DNA of 64,000 nucleotides from Gnomoniopsis sp. IMI 355080 (taxonomy: Eukaryota; Ascomycota; Sordariomycetes; Diaporthales; Gnomoniaceae). Below are positions 10,848 to 23,900 of the stretch, in pieces (within the stretch, counting starts at the first letter, position 1; each line of letters begins with the position of its first letter). The notes under the pieces were generated by a model, which was given only the letters and a program-made list of their open reading frames with translations, was not told where the DNA came from and searched no databases. The DNA lies in NCBI GenBank assembly GCA_027946555.1, contig JAPEVC010000058.1:1-64000 (forward strand), written 5' to 3'. The position numbers were made by a program, and so were the translations under genes.

Positions 10848-12478
10848 AGCGCTAGCAGTCGGTTTTCCAGGACGTACACGCCAGGGACTACGAGGTCACG
10901 TTGGCATGGGCGGGCACGATTTACAGGAAGGCAATCAGCCTTGATGCCATTCTGGTGCGTTCGCGACAACAACAACAACAACACCCCAGCGATCGTGTTC
11001 GGACTACCATCGGGCCGCTAACTTGCCCGGACCCCGCTGGTCGCCGCCTGCCTTTCGAATGGTGCATTGGAAGCGGTCATGTCTATCGTTAGCGAAGATC
11101 ATGACCAGGCAGGGAATCTAGGTGAAACCCCCCTCCACCGGGTTGTCTGTATCTTTTCCTTGCGGCAAAGGACCATCGCGCGCTGCCTTGTTTTAGTCCC
11201 CAGCGCTATCACCATCTGCCAGGTCTATATTTCGCAGGATCTCTTGCAGACCCCCAAGTCGAAACTCTTCACACATACTGCGATGGCCTCAAGTGTTCCG
11301 CGTTGGAGAGAAAGATGGAGGGCACACGACTCGCGCAGTATGGCGTATGGCGCAAAGGGGAGATTTGCAAAAGTCCTGGAGGGGCTGAGGTTAAGCTCGC
11401 TTATGCGGTGCAGATCATCCAGGACCCATTGGCGGTCCTTTTCGAGACAGATAGTCGAGATAGTTGAGACCGTCCCAGGTACGAGATTTTATCGCGCTTA
11501 GCCGATATCACAGGACCATGTATATCCATAGCCTCTTAAGTGCGATAACAGTCTGGCGTCAGGAATGGCTGAAATAATACCCGCATGTATCTTCGTACGC
11601 AAACATCACGCGGAAGAAAAAACCAGTGTAGCTTTTCAATATCCATCAATTCCACCTAGCAGCCAGTAGCAGCCCCTTCTTGCCGCACCTCGGGCCCTGA
11701 TCACCACAAAGCCCGAATATGTGTATCTATCCATTTCCATCCATTCAAGCGCGAAAGCAGCATGCCAAACTCGCACTACTCCGCTAATCCTAGACCTTGA
11801 AAAAAAAAAATTCGTAAACCCATTTTCCTTAGCAGAAGTGTTGTTGCAGGAGGACCGATTGTGAAGTGTGAGCTGCCAATCCCTGAACGCCGCCAATAAA
11901 ATAAGGACAAGTAGAAGACGTCCGGAAATAGAACAAGTAAAAAGTGAAGAAGACAAAAAAAGCAGGCTTCAATGATGTTGGGCCGTTTCAAGTCCACATA
12001 CAATGGTGTGTACACGGAACAAAAAGATATCATAGAAACGAAGAAGCAGGATTCGATGAAAGGATGTTTGAGTCGTGAGAACCGAGTATTACTCAGTAAA
12101 GCAGCGTGCTGCCGTGTCTTTAGCTTTGTGTTTCACAGAAAGGTTTTGTTCCACCAACACATTCAAGCCGTAGACGCCTGTGATCTCGTGTCGCCTCGTC
12201 GGAAATCGGGCGCGACTCCCGTCCTCGTAAACTGTCGTTCCCGACGTTTCTGGAAGTGAAGGTGATTGTGATCGCCGCTCGTGCTTGCATGGATTCCAAG
12301 CATCCATCCCTCGAGTCGGCCGATTCACTGGGTATATGCTCAACTGATATACAAATCGTGATAGGGCGGCCTCGCCTTCGTATGTGGTCGCATCTCCATC
12401 GCCATCGCCCATTGCGTATTAAATCATCCCCACAGACGGTGCTTGGAGCTTCTCGTCGTACACGTCGCCATTGACAGT
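10848..12478. other. Intergenic region, no recognisable gene
   Basis: This 1.6-kb gap lies between the convergent SPC19 and SHO1 genes. It contains a short (ACA)n microsatellite at about 10975-10992 and an A10 run near 11800. The longest open frame (11067-11501, plus) begins at a non-ATG codon, has no recognisable domain and I do not call it. Confidence 0.45.
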
Positions 12479-13586
12479 CTATAGCAGAATCAGATAGTTG
12501 CTGGGTGCAATACCAGTGTCGCCGTTCTCCTTGCGTGCCTGCCACCAACGACCGCTGACATCGCTAACTTCCAGAATCTCATGCTTTGAGAACGAGATCT
12601 CGTTGGCATCATCGGGATTCGCCTCGTAGCTGTAGATGGCCTTGGCACGGTATGGGTACTCGGTCGGAGGGACTATCTCGCCGTCGTTGCCCGCGGTTCC
12701 TGGAGGCTTGGCTCCCTGAGGGTTGCCGTACCCACTAGCTCCAACGCTATTGCGAGCGCCAGGAGCATTGGGAATGCCGCCGACAGGCGAAGGGTTCTCG
12801 AAGCCATTTAGCTGAGCGGAAGTATACATCTGTGGCGGCTGCACAGAAGTAGAGGTCTCGGGACGACCACCGTAGGTACCCATGGTCTGGCGATTCATCA
12901 TATGTGACTCCTTGGACAGTGCGAAGGAATCTAGGTAGGCCCTAGGAACGGCAGAAGGCGCAGAGCCGAAATAGAAGATCCACACAATCTATCGATCAAG
13001 GCTGTCAGCATAAAGCCAAGCGAGACGCGACCATGCCAAGGTAAGCCTAGCAGGTGTGAGTAGATAAGTACGTACCGTCACCATAGACAACAGAATGAAT
13101 CCAGCAGATGCGGCTTCCTTGGCCCCATTGGCCGAGTAGACCAGGCTGTTGACGGACGACGTGGTGAGAACCAAGCCACATGCGAGGTAACCGACCATGG
13201 CGACATGGTAGGTCTGCGTAGTATCAGAGGCGACAACCACGAAGACGCCTGCGATTACGAAGAAGTAGTAGACCACGGTCCACCACGTGTAGGTCGGAAA
13301 GCTAGAGCCGGTCTGGATCTGAGCAATAATAGAAGAAATGAAAGATATCACCCATGCCAGCTAGTACAATGTCAGCTGATTTTCCCATTTATAAATGATC
13401 TTTTGGGGGCGTGAACAAGTGCTAATCAAGGGTCATAATGGCGCAGCTACCGAGGTCCACTGGAAAGGCTCCAAACAGAGTGTTCATGCTTACCGCAGAA
13501 ATGGAGATGGTAGCGAGAGCAAAAGGGTCGCCAATGATGTTTCCCATGTTGACGCCGCGGCGGCCGTATTGTCTGGAGTTTTCCAT
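12479..13586 (-). CDS. SHO1: High-osmolarity signalling protein Sho1 (four-TM SH3 osmosensor)
   Basis: Three exons (13586-13494, 13360-13076, 12988-12479), all phase 0, give 295 residues. After a short cytosolic start with NIIGDPFALATISIS, four hydrophobic segments cover roughly residues 22-125. A Gly/Pro/Ser/Asn-rich linker follows, then an SH3 domain at 239-295 right at the C-terminus. SH3 landmarks are AIYSYEA, the GRWWQARKENGDTG turn with the Trp pair, and APSNYL. Sho1 sits in the plasma membrane and recruits Pbs2 through the SH3 domain to activate the Hog1 MAPK branch; in many moulds it also affects surface sensing and infection structures. All family parts are present at the normal length. 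Introns fall after the first half of TM1 and before TM4, which is common in filamentous fungi. Confidence 0.95.
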
Positions 13587-16500
13587 TTTCTGTAGGGATG
13601 GCGAGTGAAGAGACCCGTAATTCGGCATAAGGAGCGATGGTACGAGAGGTCGGTAAGAGGCTAAAATGTGGCGGTTACCGTCTAGGTAGCGCAACCCGAA
13701 GTTTGATGATTATCGGCGCAACAGGAAGCTGTTCAAATGGACATTTGTCCCGAGAGAATGCAAAGCGCGTGTTTGTGCGTGCAACGACGAACGTCGTAGA
13801 GGGGGTTGCGTGTTGTGAGCCAAGCAGATTTAGGGTTTTTGGCGGCACCGCGCAACACGCAATGTCGATCGATGGAGGCTTAAATTGGAAGGCCACCTCG
13901 TGAGGAAGGGCGGAGCGGCAATGAGTTGCCGCGTAGCAGACACGGGCTCAAGGTGTAGGCGGGTATGTAGACACTCGTTCGTATGCCTGGCCGTTTCGAT
14001 TGAACCGTGTCGTGTTGGAAGGTGGAGTTGCGTGGTGATCGGAAGCAAGCAGGACCCGAAGAGCAGAGTAAACGCAGTATGATCGACGAGTCAGACCTGG
14101 TAGTTTGGCGATGGCGGAGGGGATGCAAAATTGGCCTTTGGATCTTTCCGGGAAAGAATCCAATCTATTACCTTGGCTGGTCCTGTGGTCGCCGTGATGA
14201 GGCCGACAGGTGGAGTAGTGTCTCTTTGGATTCTGTCGACGTCGGATGCCGAGCGCCAGTCAATTAGCACAGCGCTGATGCCGTTTCTCGCAGTGCCGGA
14301 CAGCGTAGTTTGTCGAACAATCGCAGTGCACGGTAGACTGATGGTGATAAGGAGGCAAAGAAAGGGATCGAATCGATGCTTGTCGAGGTTGCAGCAGAGA
14401 TGGACAGTCGGTAGGAGGGAGAAAGTCCGTTGAGTGAGGGAGGTAGGGTGAAGATGATGGGATGGGGTTGAAGTCGGGGTCGGTGCGTGCCAGTCAGGTC
14501 AAGGAAAAAGTGACCTTGGTCAATGGGATCAAAGGAGAGGAGGGAATTGAAATTGGAAAATGGTTTGCTCAGCAGCGCGGCTTGTCAATGCAAATGCAGT
14601 AGAGTACAATGCAGAATGCAGGACAGGGGAAGGTTGTGGCATGGGGGGGGGATGGAAACTAGAAGGAGCAATGTACGGCTTACTGGTGTTGCCTGCGGAA
14701 GGGACCTAGCCTCGACCTTCAAGGTTGATGAATGTGCAAAGGTGGGCGAGGGATCAGGCCAATCTGCAGTACGACACGAGTGCGAGGTGCAGCAAGCCAG
14801 CAAGTGCAGAGGTCGCAAGGGAAGGAAGGGTTGACAAGGACAGGGGCAGAGCATGGGGAGGGGCGGCTGGAAAGCTTGCGCAGCCACTTCTCCAGGCCGG
14901 GGTTCCGCTCGAACCCTTTCATATGGGCACGAACTATACGGAGTACTGGGTAGTGCTATAGTACTCTGTTGTGCCCTTCTCGCTGCCTTCAAACTCAAAA
15001 ATACCTTGCGCATGCCCTCCCCTCCAGTGCCCATCTTTTAAATCTTGATCGAGTGGCGATGACAGTGAGGACATGCACCTTCAACAGTACCAAAGATCAG
15101 ACGATGGCTCCATCACTGTCACTACCACGCAGCACACCGATCAGACTTTTGTCGCAGCCCATCCACCCATCCTCCGAACCTACCTACTGACTGATATCCC
15201 CACTCGCACCCGCTGCAATGTCAGAGTGCTAATGCTACCGTTACTATCAGCACTTCTGTCTATTATTCGGGCAGGGGACTTTGGCGAAGTAGAGTTCCCA
15301 ATACAACCACAGCACTCTTACGACCAAATATATCGGTCCATTTTAGGCTTTTCTTCTGTCATGTCTCGAGCTTTGTCCTGAATCGGTAGTCTACTGCACT
15401 CAAGTGTGTTTGAGAATGAGCCGGGGCCCATGGAGATGGCCATGGATTTCCCACTCCGGGTCCGCAGTCCCCACGTGGTGATAGGCTACGACTCGTCCCG
15501 GCAATGCCCCCAGCAATACCGTCAAATCCAAAACCACCGGCCACAGCACGATGCGAGCCCATCTGCCACACGCTACACCTGCTTCATCGACAACAGTACA
15601 TAGTAATACTACCTGCAAGGCCGGTGAGTTGCTCCCGTGCCAGGGCCCGCCCCCGGCAAGCCTAGTCCGGTCCACCTCAGTGCGAAATTCTCCGACGGCG
15701 ACCGTGACAGGGACTTCTGCTATGAGCCACATTTGTTTATACTGCTCTTTCGGCCACCGCTCTTCGCGACATGTCGATAAATTGGATTAGGCAGGGATTG
15801 GTGAAGAGCTCTCACGGTTTCAAGACGACGGCTTCCATTATCCAACGACGAGCCCTCATTGCAGCAAAAATCTGCCCTGTCCATGCCGAGCCCACTCTAC
15901 CGTGGGACGACGAGCTTCTGCTTCTGGTACTGTACTCCCGAGGGTGTCGTGAGGAGAAGGTTACGGCCTTTGGCCCCAACGGCTACTCCATTGGACACGG
16001 TCAGCGCGGAGGTGTGAGCGCGTGCATATAGTGCCCCGTCGCGCTGCATGAACACAACACCGCCTATAGAGGTGAGAGGCCACGATCACCATTCACCTGC
16101 CAGGCACTCCGTAGTCCGTCTCGGTAGAATCCGACTCCCCACGTCCCACACATTGATCAGAATCGGCAGCTCCAATTGCCATCACGCTTCTGTCAGAGAT
16201 GCGGCTCTTGCGCACAGGCCTAGGCCTAGGGGCCCGGGATTTGACTGCAGGGGGGACGATCAAGTCATCACGGGCATCTACGATGCAGTAGCAAGCTGCA
16301 ATGTGCAGTGTGTTCGCGAACCCACGCACAAGCTTGAAACTCAAGCATCTTGCCCGTCGATCTCTCCCAGTCTTGGAGCACAGAGCGAACCGCTGTCACA
16401 GACTGCCAACCTCCCAGGTCCCCACCCGTGACACCGCTGTCTGTCTTGCAAGAGTCCAGACGAACACTTCACAGCTTCGCGGCCCACCTTAGCGGCTGTT

Positions 16501-19500
16501 CCTGCGTCAGCACCACATTTTTAGCGCCTTACGCGGCCCACGTTGACATCACGTTTGAAAAACGGCAGTACTGCCGCTCAGAGATAGGTATCTGTGTGTG
16601 TGTGGCCGGTTGGCTCTACACGAATCTGTCTTCGTTCCTCGAGTTACCCAAGCCTCGTAATAAGGCCAAGAAGGAAACCAACTTCGCTTCCGAAAATCCT
16701 CGGGCCCAAAATTTCCGATCATCCCGGAAGTGTCGGCCGCGCTCGAATTCAATATAGGTCGGTGGCGCGCCCCTATAACTCTAGCAAGCCAGCACTAAAG
16801 TAAATACCTAAGCACGGAATGGTGCTGATTATTGGATCCTCAGCAATTGCGCGTGGATGACCACCTGCACAAGTACAGTACCATGTTTTATGTACCTAAG
16901 CCTTACACGCTCGAGCCCTAAAATGAGCGCTTGCTCACCAGATTAGGCGCAATCAGGGCGCCGGTTTGTCGTTTCTCAATTGGCTGGGTTGCACGATCTG
17001 TCCAATTCAAACCAGACGATGGTTGGCCTGCTCATGTAGAATACAGAAGCCCTCGCAGCGCCGATTTGATGATATATATATTTCATACAGCGTTAGTGCG
17101 GTAAGCTGCCGGATCAACAGCACAGGCAAACAACCAAGTTCCATGCTCATTCCTGGATTTAAGGCTGTATCATCCTTTGCTTTTTGCGGGTCATTTTGTC
17201 GATCAGAGGTTGTTTATGAGATAATTTGATTTTGGCTCAGAGGTATTGGCTTAAAGCCAGCGTCTACGTGGCAGCATCTCTCATATGCCAGCCCTGAGAT
17301 CCCTATCTGACTTGAATTCACGAAGGTAAGGCTCAAGAGCGATCAGGATCCCAGATGTGTAGGTACAGATCTCCCTGTCAAAGTCTTGGTTAAGCGAGCT
17401 TCGAGTATAGGCATCATACATAGTAGCCCTGAGCCTTGATACAAAGGCCAATAACAGTAGAGATCCACCAGCACGGGTTCTGGATATTTGAATCGCATTA
17501 TCTGGTTTGAACTTCTGTACGTACTTTCACATTTACTGCAGTCTCAGTTGAAACCTGCACGCATAAACCCACCATCAAGGGTGGAGAGCCTGTCTGCCAC
17601 CTGACATGCTAGCTTGTCAATACCGCCTAGATAGGAACTATGCCCAATCAAACTATTTCTGTCGGGTGTTTCTTTGAGCTCTAGGAAATACAAGGCTCGG
17701 CTGCGACCTCCGGTTGACGTCCATCTTGAAACATTGTCAGTGCGAGTTGACTCGCTGACGAACCATGGCAAACTAGTAAGTACCCAAACTAGTCCATCCG
17801 AACTGAAGAAAGGCTTGCTCTCGATTTTTATGCGATTTGGTGTTCGAACACTTCTTCCAATGACGGGACGTCTCGCTTCCACCAAACGGACGGTACTCGT
17901 TCCCATACGACAGGCACCACAGCAACCATCAAGAATTGGTCAAAATTGAAGAAGTAGTCCGATCTTTGAACGTTGCAAAACCGTGTCCGATCTGTGTCAA
18001 TCAGTCCAAACCTACCCGCATGAATGATGGGCTCTGAAACGCGGAGGGTTCGTGTCCCGGCCGTAACCGCCGAAGAATTCTTTCCTTTTTTTCTTTTTTT
18101 CAACTCTCAATATTTTTTTAATATTTCTTTTCCGGCTAGTCTTCATTAGCTATGGCCGCCGACATGCTGATATAGGTGTCCACGATACCATGGCGGACTT
18201 TATGTTTACTAGGAGGGAGCAAGAAGCCGCCTCAGATGGTTATTTAGATAAAGTGTGTGTATTGACTATCGTCTCTATTGCAGGTCACTCGCTTGATAGT
18301 ATCGGAGTAACTATCTCAGGTTCGTTCGCAAAGTCGGCATGTGTTTCTGAAATTACAAAGCTTGTGCAGACACCGTCTGCAAGGAATCGGCTGCGAGTGT
18401 ACCATGTCCCAAATTCAGCGGGATATTTGCTTCCAAGTAAATGCGGCTGACAACCACCTAGGAATGGTCTCAGAAGTGTGATGCTATATGCGTGCTTCAA
18501 TTGTCCTACACCAAGGACTTTGACCATGCCACTACAGTCAGGGGGGATTCGAAGCAGATTTGGTCCCCTCGAGCCTACTTCCTGCGCATGATGTATTCAA
18601 CTGGGCGGAGACATATCATAATTGAGCCGGCCATAGACTGCCCAATGCCCACCTTTCTCAAGCGCTGCAGATGCTGGTCTCTCGCTCACCCGTTCGATAC
18701 ACTTGGTCGATTACTAGAGACGAGGAATGAGTAGACTCCTTAGCCAGAGATACACTAGTTCGCTCGGATTCGTGACCATCCATCAGAGACTTGCAACGAT
18801 GGTAGCACAGAACTACGCTGTGCAACAACTTCTCGATGTCTCCATTATTCTTTGCAATTTGTGAGGTGATTCTGATTTTGTACCTTGAAGAGTTATGGTC
18901 TTTCCAGCGCGTGAGTACCGAGCGGCCGCACGCCAGGTCACCGAAGCCATCAAAGCGCAAGACAATACAAAGGCAAAGAGCAGGGAACAGGCAGTACATC
19001 CACGTCTGGACGCTCGTAGGCAAGTCAGTTTCATTGTCCTTCATCGGACGCCCAAATAGACTGAGCGTCGCTCCTGTTGGCAACGGACCCATCGTTGCCG
19101 TCTCTTTGCCAGCCCCTTTTCACAAGCAACCCGAATTGGCGAACTCCCAGACGTCATGGCACCCTCCGTGGTGGTTCGGAACAACTACCGCAGCGAGACA
19201 TGTGTCTCATTTAGGTCTAGACTTGGGTATGTCTGGAGGCCAGCTGTCTCTAGACCACTCCGTCCCTCGGCCGAAGGACTGCCGTCTATGAATTCAAGCC
19301 AGGACGGGTGTGCGTCCTCCATGTCGTGAATGCTTTTGCTATAAGGCCGTTTTGATAGCGCATGAAGAATCGGCCACCACAGGCGAGGTCTGGGGCGTCT
19401 GGCGGCGTGGTACTGATGTTGCTCTGCAGCGTCGCGGTCGTTTCGATGCTGGCCATGAGTCGGAACGACGAGAGGCGGGTCGATGTGATTATTGAGCCCA

Positions 19501-19986
19501 AGAGTGGAGGTTTGTGTGTGTAGATAGACGCACTGGATTCGTCTCCCCAAGAAGAATCGTGTGGTGACTGCGAATTCCTCGTGTAAGCATCGATCCATCC
19601 ATGCCGCCGTCTGAGGGGCGATCTGAAGTCAGCCCGGATGAAGGCTCTCGCATGAAGATATGCGATCCCGAATCCTTCTCAATCATGGTCTCATCATCCT
19701 CATCTCGGGCCTTTCCGTGACGGTGCAAAGGTCTAACGGTGTCCCTTGAGCGCCGACGTAAGAGACAGGTCAAGGGTCGGCACCATTGCATGCAACAGGA
19801 AGTCCCACCAAACGGTATGCTCAACGTCGATCCACCGCGACTGGCTCAGCTCAAGAGAACCACGGCGCTCTACGTGGACTGTCGGCTGTCGCGGCCATCG
19901 CAGCCTGTCCAGGGCCGTGCAAGCCAAGGACATACATACAATGCTGTTGTCAACCTCGAAATCTTCGGGCTAGGTTCACAGATCAG
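13587..19986. other. 6.4-kb gene-poor region
   Basis: No frame on either strand shows a domain, a splice chain or coding bias that I can defend. The first kilobase must include the SHO1 promoter. Visible structure: a G9 run at 14643-14651, the element TACGGAGTAC at 14937-14946, and a T-rich block at about 18075-18133 followed by an ATG in a strong context at 18190 (86-codon frame, unknown). Small unannotated genes, non-coding RNAs or old transposon remains are all possible. Confidence 0.4.
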
Positions 19987-20698
19987 CTAGACCGCATTTC
20001 CCTCACCCTCCCTCGCGCGCGCGACCCTCCGCACGCCACGCTCCACCCTCTCCACCCGGCCTTCCACGCCAGCGACGAACTCGCCGTACCGCACAATCCT
20101 CTCCTCGTACCACCGCGCGACAAGCTCCTCACTCCGTGCCCGCAGCTCCGCGATCTCGGCCTCCTGCGCCAGCTGCGTGACCTCAATGCCCTTCATTTTG
20201 GGCAACAACGAGCTCAGCTCCGCGCTGAGGGCCGGGTCCGGGATGGGAGTGTCGTGGACGACGGCAGTCAAGGCGGAGACGGTGCTGGGAAAGGAGGAGG
20301 CAAAGGACAGCACGGTGGAGCGGAGAGCGGGTGTGTCGAGTTGGGAGGGGGGTTGTGCGGGATCAGGAACGAAGAAGCTGGGGTGAGTGCGGTCTGTGAG
20401 GGGGCAGTGTGGTTAGCAGTGATGAACGCGTTCAACATCAAGATGGAGGGCAAGGACGCGTACAGAGCTTCAGGATGTCGGCGTAGACGCGGAAGCGCGA
20501 GACCAGGTTAGCAAAGCGCCGCTCCAGATGGGCCATGGAGTCCAACGCGGAGTCTGTGGATAAGTGTGGCGTGGGATCCGAGTTGGTGCCATAGAGGAGC
20601 TGCTCGATGCGGAGGAGGCGAGCTTCGAGGAGCGAGATGGTGGTGAGGGTGGTCTTGTCCAGGGATTCATTGTCCATGGCGGTTGATGTTGATCCCAT
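19987..20698 (-). CDS. Nuclear distribution protein RO10 (dynactin p24-type subunit)
   Basis: Two exons (20698-20464 and 20393-19987) with a 70-nt intron in phase 1 give 213 residues. The protein is almost all helix: LTTISLLEARLLRIEQLLYG near residues 17-36, LERRFANLVSRFRVYADILKLY near 58-79, then ELSSLLPKMKGIEVTQLAQEAEIAELRARSEELV-type heptads near 135-170. It ends in a basic coiled segment. This layout and the first helix match RO10 of Neurospora/Aspergillus, counterpart of the dynactin shoulder subunit p24 (DCTN3). It helps dynein-dependent nuclear migration in hyphae. The intron joins KL to YRTHPSFF; without it the frame ends in the intron. The opposite strand has a long open frame through this gene that I regard as a shadow. 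Confidence 0.85.
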
Positions 20699-21681
20699 GT
20701 TCGTGTTGAACTTGCGGTGTGAAGCCTGCTCGTGCGTGTATGTGTGTGTGCGCGTATGTGTGTGCCTGACGCAAAGGCAATGCGCTGAAGGTGTATCTCG
20801 GGCCGAGTGAAGGGATGTAGTTCCAAACAAGGCTGAGGGTAACGCGGTTGTTGCTTTTTGCGGGAAGGGGAAGGCTGTGGAATGGTGACTGGTCCCTGTC
20901 GTACAGTACCTGGCCATAAGGTAAATAAAAATAAGGCTGCGGCGTGGTACAGCGTGGTACCTGTACCTGTGCCTGTACCTTATTATGGAGCCTTACGTCA
21001 GATCGGAAGATGCGTCCGAGGGTCTGGACAATGCAAAGGAGACCCTGACTTCCCGTACAAAGGCGCCAAGCTGGAAACCTTGTTTGGAAGAGGTGTCATC
21101 TGTCATCTGCCTTTCTTTCTTCCCCCCCAAAGAAAGGAGCATTCGCCCAGGACCAAGGCGACAGGCGACGCGCGACTCGCATACTCTCGAGTCAGCCTTT
21201 GCGTTCCAGTGACGCTGGTCGTGTGCTCTCGTTCCAGGCACGCTGACCGCATCGCATCATCCTCGGTCTTTTTTTTTTTTGCGTTCTGCCTCGCCTCATC
21301 ACGTCAACGCGGAGGCTGACTCCGCTACGCAGGACACGACGTGCAGATTCCTGCTGTAGCGTTTTGCCGGTTTGACGTGCGGATGCAGCCGATTTGGCGC
21401 CGTTCCACTAATTAGTCCAGTCTCCCGTTATCTACCTTTTATCAATAATCCTGTACGGCTTTCTACTGCCAACAACTGTGCACCAACGACCGAAACATAC
21501 CATCAATCCGTTGACCTGAAGCGAGAACGAACGCTAGGCGCATCGAAACACAAAGCCAAGACTCGAAGCGAAAGCAACCTGCCGGCGATCCGACCTCCCC
21601 GACATCAAACTTTAGTCTTTCTTCGCTCTATACTTTGGACTGGTGGACGGGCTTGTTGTGCACATTTGTGTTGCGAGTGCT
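20699..21681. other. Divergent promoter region with simple repeats
   Basis: These 983 bp separate the divergent RO10 and transporter start codons. A (TG)-rich microsatellite spans about 20733-20766, a GTACCTGTACCTGTGCCTGTA-like repeat block lies at about 20956-20981, and a T run lies at about 21269-21280. No gene is recognisable. Confidence 0.5.
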
Positions 21682-23490
21682 ATGACGAATTACTCTACAT
21701 TCTCTAATGGAATCGGCTCAGAAGCTGAAGCCGGACCCATGGCACGGTATGTACTTTGCACCGATGTCTCCCCTGCGCCGCATATCCTTCTCCGTGTCCG
21801 CCCATTCTCTCTGCGCCGGCTGTCCTCTGGCCACCTTTCCCGTGGACGAATAGTCCTCTCACATCGTTTTGTGTCTTGAGTCCCGACTCCTGAAAGCTGA
21901 CGTCGACTGCGATGCCAGACCAAAACGAGGGCGCAGTCCCAGACATGGAGGCGGCGAAGCCTCCATGCTTAGCAGCAATATCAACCTTCTCAACACGATT
22001 GTGGGCGCAGGAACACTCGCCATGCCACATGCCATGTCGCAGATGGGCATGCTGTTGGGAATAATAGTAATAGTGTGGTCCGGCTTGACATCCGCGTTTG
22101 GTCTTTACCTACAGTCACGATGCGCCCGATACCTCGACCGCGGCACCTCTTCCTTTTTTGCGCTATCGCAACTCACCTACCCGAACGCCGCTGTTATATT
22201 TGATGCCGCAATTGCAGTAAAATGCTTCGGCGTCGGTGTGTCGTACCTGATCATCATCGGCGACTTGATGCCGGGCGTTATGAGGGGTTTCAACTCCAAC
22301 GCCGATGCAACGCCCTTCCTCGTCGATAGGCACTTTTGGATCACGGCCTTCATGCTGGTTATCATACCCTTGAGTTTCTTAAGAAGACTGGATTCTCTCA
22401 AGTACACGAGCCTGATTGCACTCGTATCCATTGGATATCTGATCATCCTCGTGGTCTACCACTTTGCGTCCGACTCGCTCGTAAACCGCGGCGAAGTCAA
22501 CATTATTGAATGGAACGGTCCTATAGCTTTCCTGAGCAGTCTGCCAGTGGTGGTCTTTGCATATACTTGCCACCAGAACGTATGTGTTTCCCTTTGGTTT
22601 CTAAGTTTCCGCGGTCATAATTCATCGCTGACCATCATCAGATGTTTTCCGTTATCAACGAGATCAAAGACAACTCGCCAGGCAGCCTGGTTGGTGTCAT
22701 CTCTTCATCCATTGGTTCTGCGGCGAGCATCTACCTGCTAGTAGCAATCACCGGCTACTTCACCTTCGGAAACGAAGTCCTGGGCAACATTGTCAGCATG
22801 TACCCAGCCTCAGTTGCGTCGACTATAGGCAAAGCTGCCATTGTCATTCTCGTCATGTTCAGCGTGCCGCTACAAGTCCACCCTTGCCGCGCCTCTCTCG
22901 ATGCAGTCCTGAAGTGGCGCCCAAACCGGTCCAATCGCCGAGAAGATTCTCAGAATAACCGCAACTTGCTCCCCACAGCATCGGGACCAACCGATAGTCA
23001 CGGTGCCCCAATGGCAACCATCTCCGAGCTGCGCTTCGCCTTGCTGACAACCTTCATCATCGTTCTATCATACATTACCGCGCTCACAGTGAGCCAACTT
23101 GACCGCGTTCTCGCGTATGTGGGGGCAACAGGCTCGACGTCCATCAGTTTCATCCTGCCCGGTCTGTTCTACTACAAGATCAGCGATCCGGAAAGTATTC
23201 ATCATCAGCGTCTCGCCAAGGAAGACGACGATGTGGACGCAGTGGTCGGTAACGACAGCGACGACGCGACCGAAATTGCAAGCGGACCAGACGGTCTTCT
23301 CGAGACCGGTAGTGTGCGGTCAGGTGGAAGTGGCAGCGGCTGGATGAAAATGAGAAGGCGATGGAGATGGGATTTGGAACATGTGGAGCATGGCCTGCTG
23401 CGAAAGATGGCACTTTGCCTGGCGATCTATGGCGTTTGTGTTATGGTGGTATGCCTGATTTTGAATATGTTCTTCACAGTGGCACATTAA
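21682..23490 (+). CDS. Vacuolar amino acid transporter, AVT5/AVT6-like (AAAP family)
   Basis: Three exons (21682-21746, 21919-22579, 22642-23490) give 524 residues. The mature core begins with the family hallmark SNINLLNTIVGAGTLAMPHA in TM1. About ten or eleven hydrophobic segments follow, with PVVVFAYTCHQN|MFSVINEI spanning intron 2 and GNIVSMYP after TM7. A hydrophilic, acidic loop at about residues 423-480 (EDDDVDAVVGNDSDD) precedes the final TM. This is the amino acid/auxin permease (AAAP) fold. Short-N-terminus members like this resemble yeast Avt5/Avt6, which export amino acids such as Glu and Asp from the vacuole. Exon 1 supplies only 21 residues; its ATG at 21682 has an upstream in-frame GTG but no earlier ATG. 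The substrate is not determined by sequence. Confidence 0.9.
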
Positions 23491-23900
23491 GTCCGCTGTG
23501 AGAACGATGAGCCAGATAAAGTTAGAGCATGGATCGGCGTTGCGTGGTATTCTTGATTAGGTTTACTACGTTCCTTTTGTATAACATCCCGCATAGCATT
23601 GCCTTGGTATGCTTAAGATGACCAGCTTGGGCTACATATGAGGCGTCTTGCTTTCGAATATGGGTTCGGCGTAGGACAGATATGTTTTGCAGAGTAGGGC
23701 TTCCGAATATATACCTACTGCCTGTTGCACCTCTGCTGTCATTTGGTAGATCGTTTCGCCGTTATCTGAGTGAATCTACATCTACGAGCAACCTCTGCCC
23801 CTCTCTTGTCAAACATCCAGCGCTGACTTCTCACCAGAGTACAGTACGGCTGTCGACCGGCCACTCACTTTCCCTCGGTGCTTCGTGACAGTCCAACCTC
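23491..23900. other. Convergent 3' gap
   Basis: This 410-bp stretch lies between the stop codons of the amino acid transporter and the FSH hydrolase. It should hold both 3' untranslated regions; nothing else is recognisable. Confidence 0.5.

Noticed and set aside
11067..11501. 144-codon plus-strand frame downstream of SPC19
   Set aside because: Its open stretch begins at a non-ATG codon; it has no domain and a length expected by chance.
17544..17906. 120-codon minus-strand ATG frame in the gene-poor region
   Set aside because: It has plausible composition but no family similarity or splice partners, and many frames of this length occur by chance.
19786..20511. 241-codon plus-strand frame opposite RO10
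   Set aside because: It mirrors the RO10 exons in composition and has no recognisable domain.
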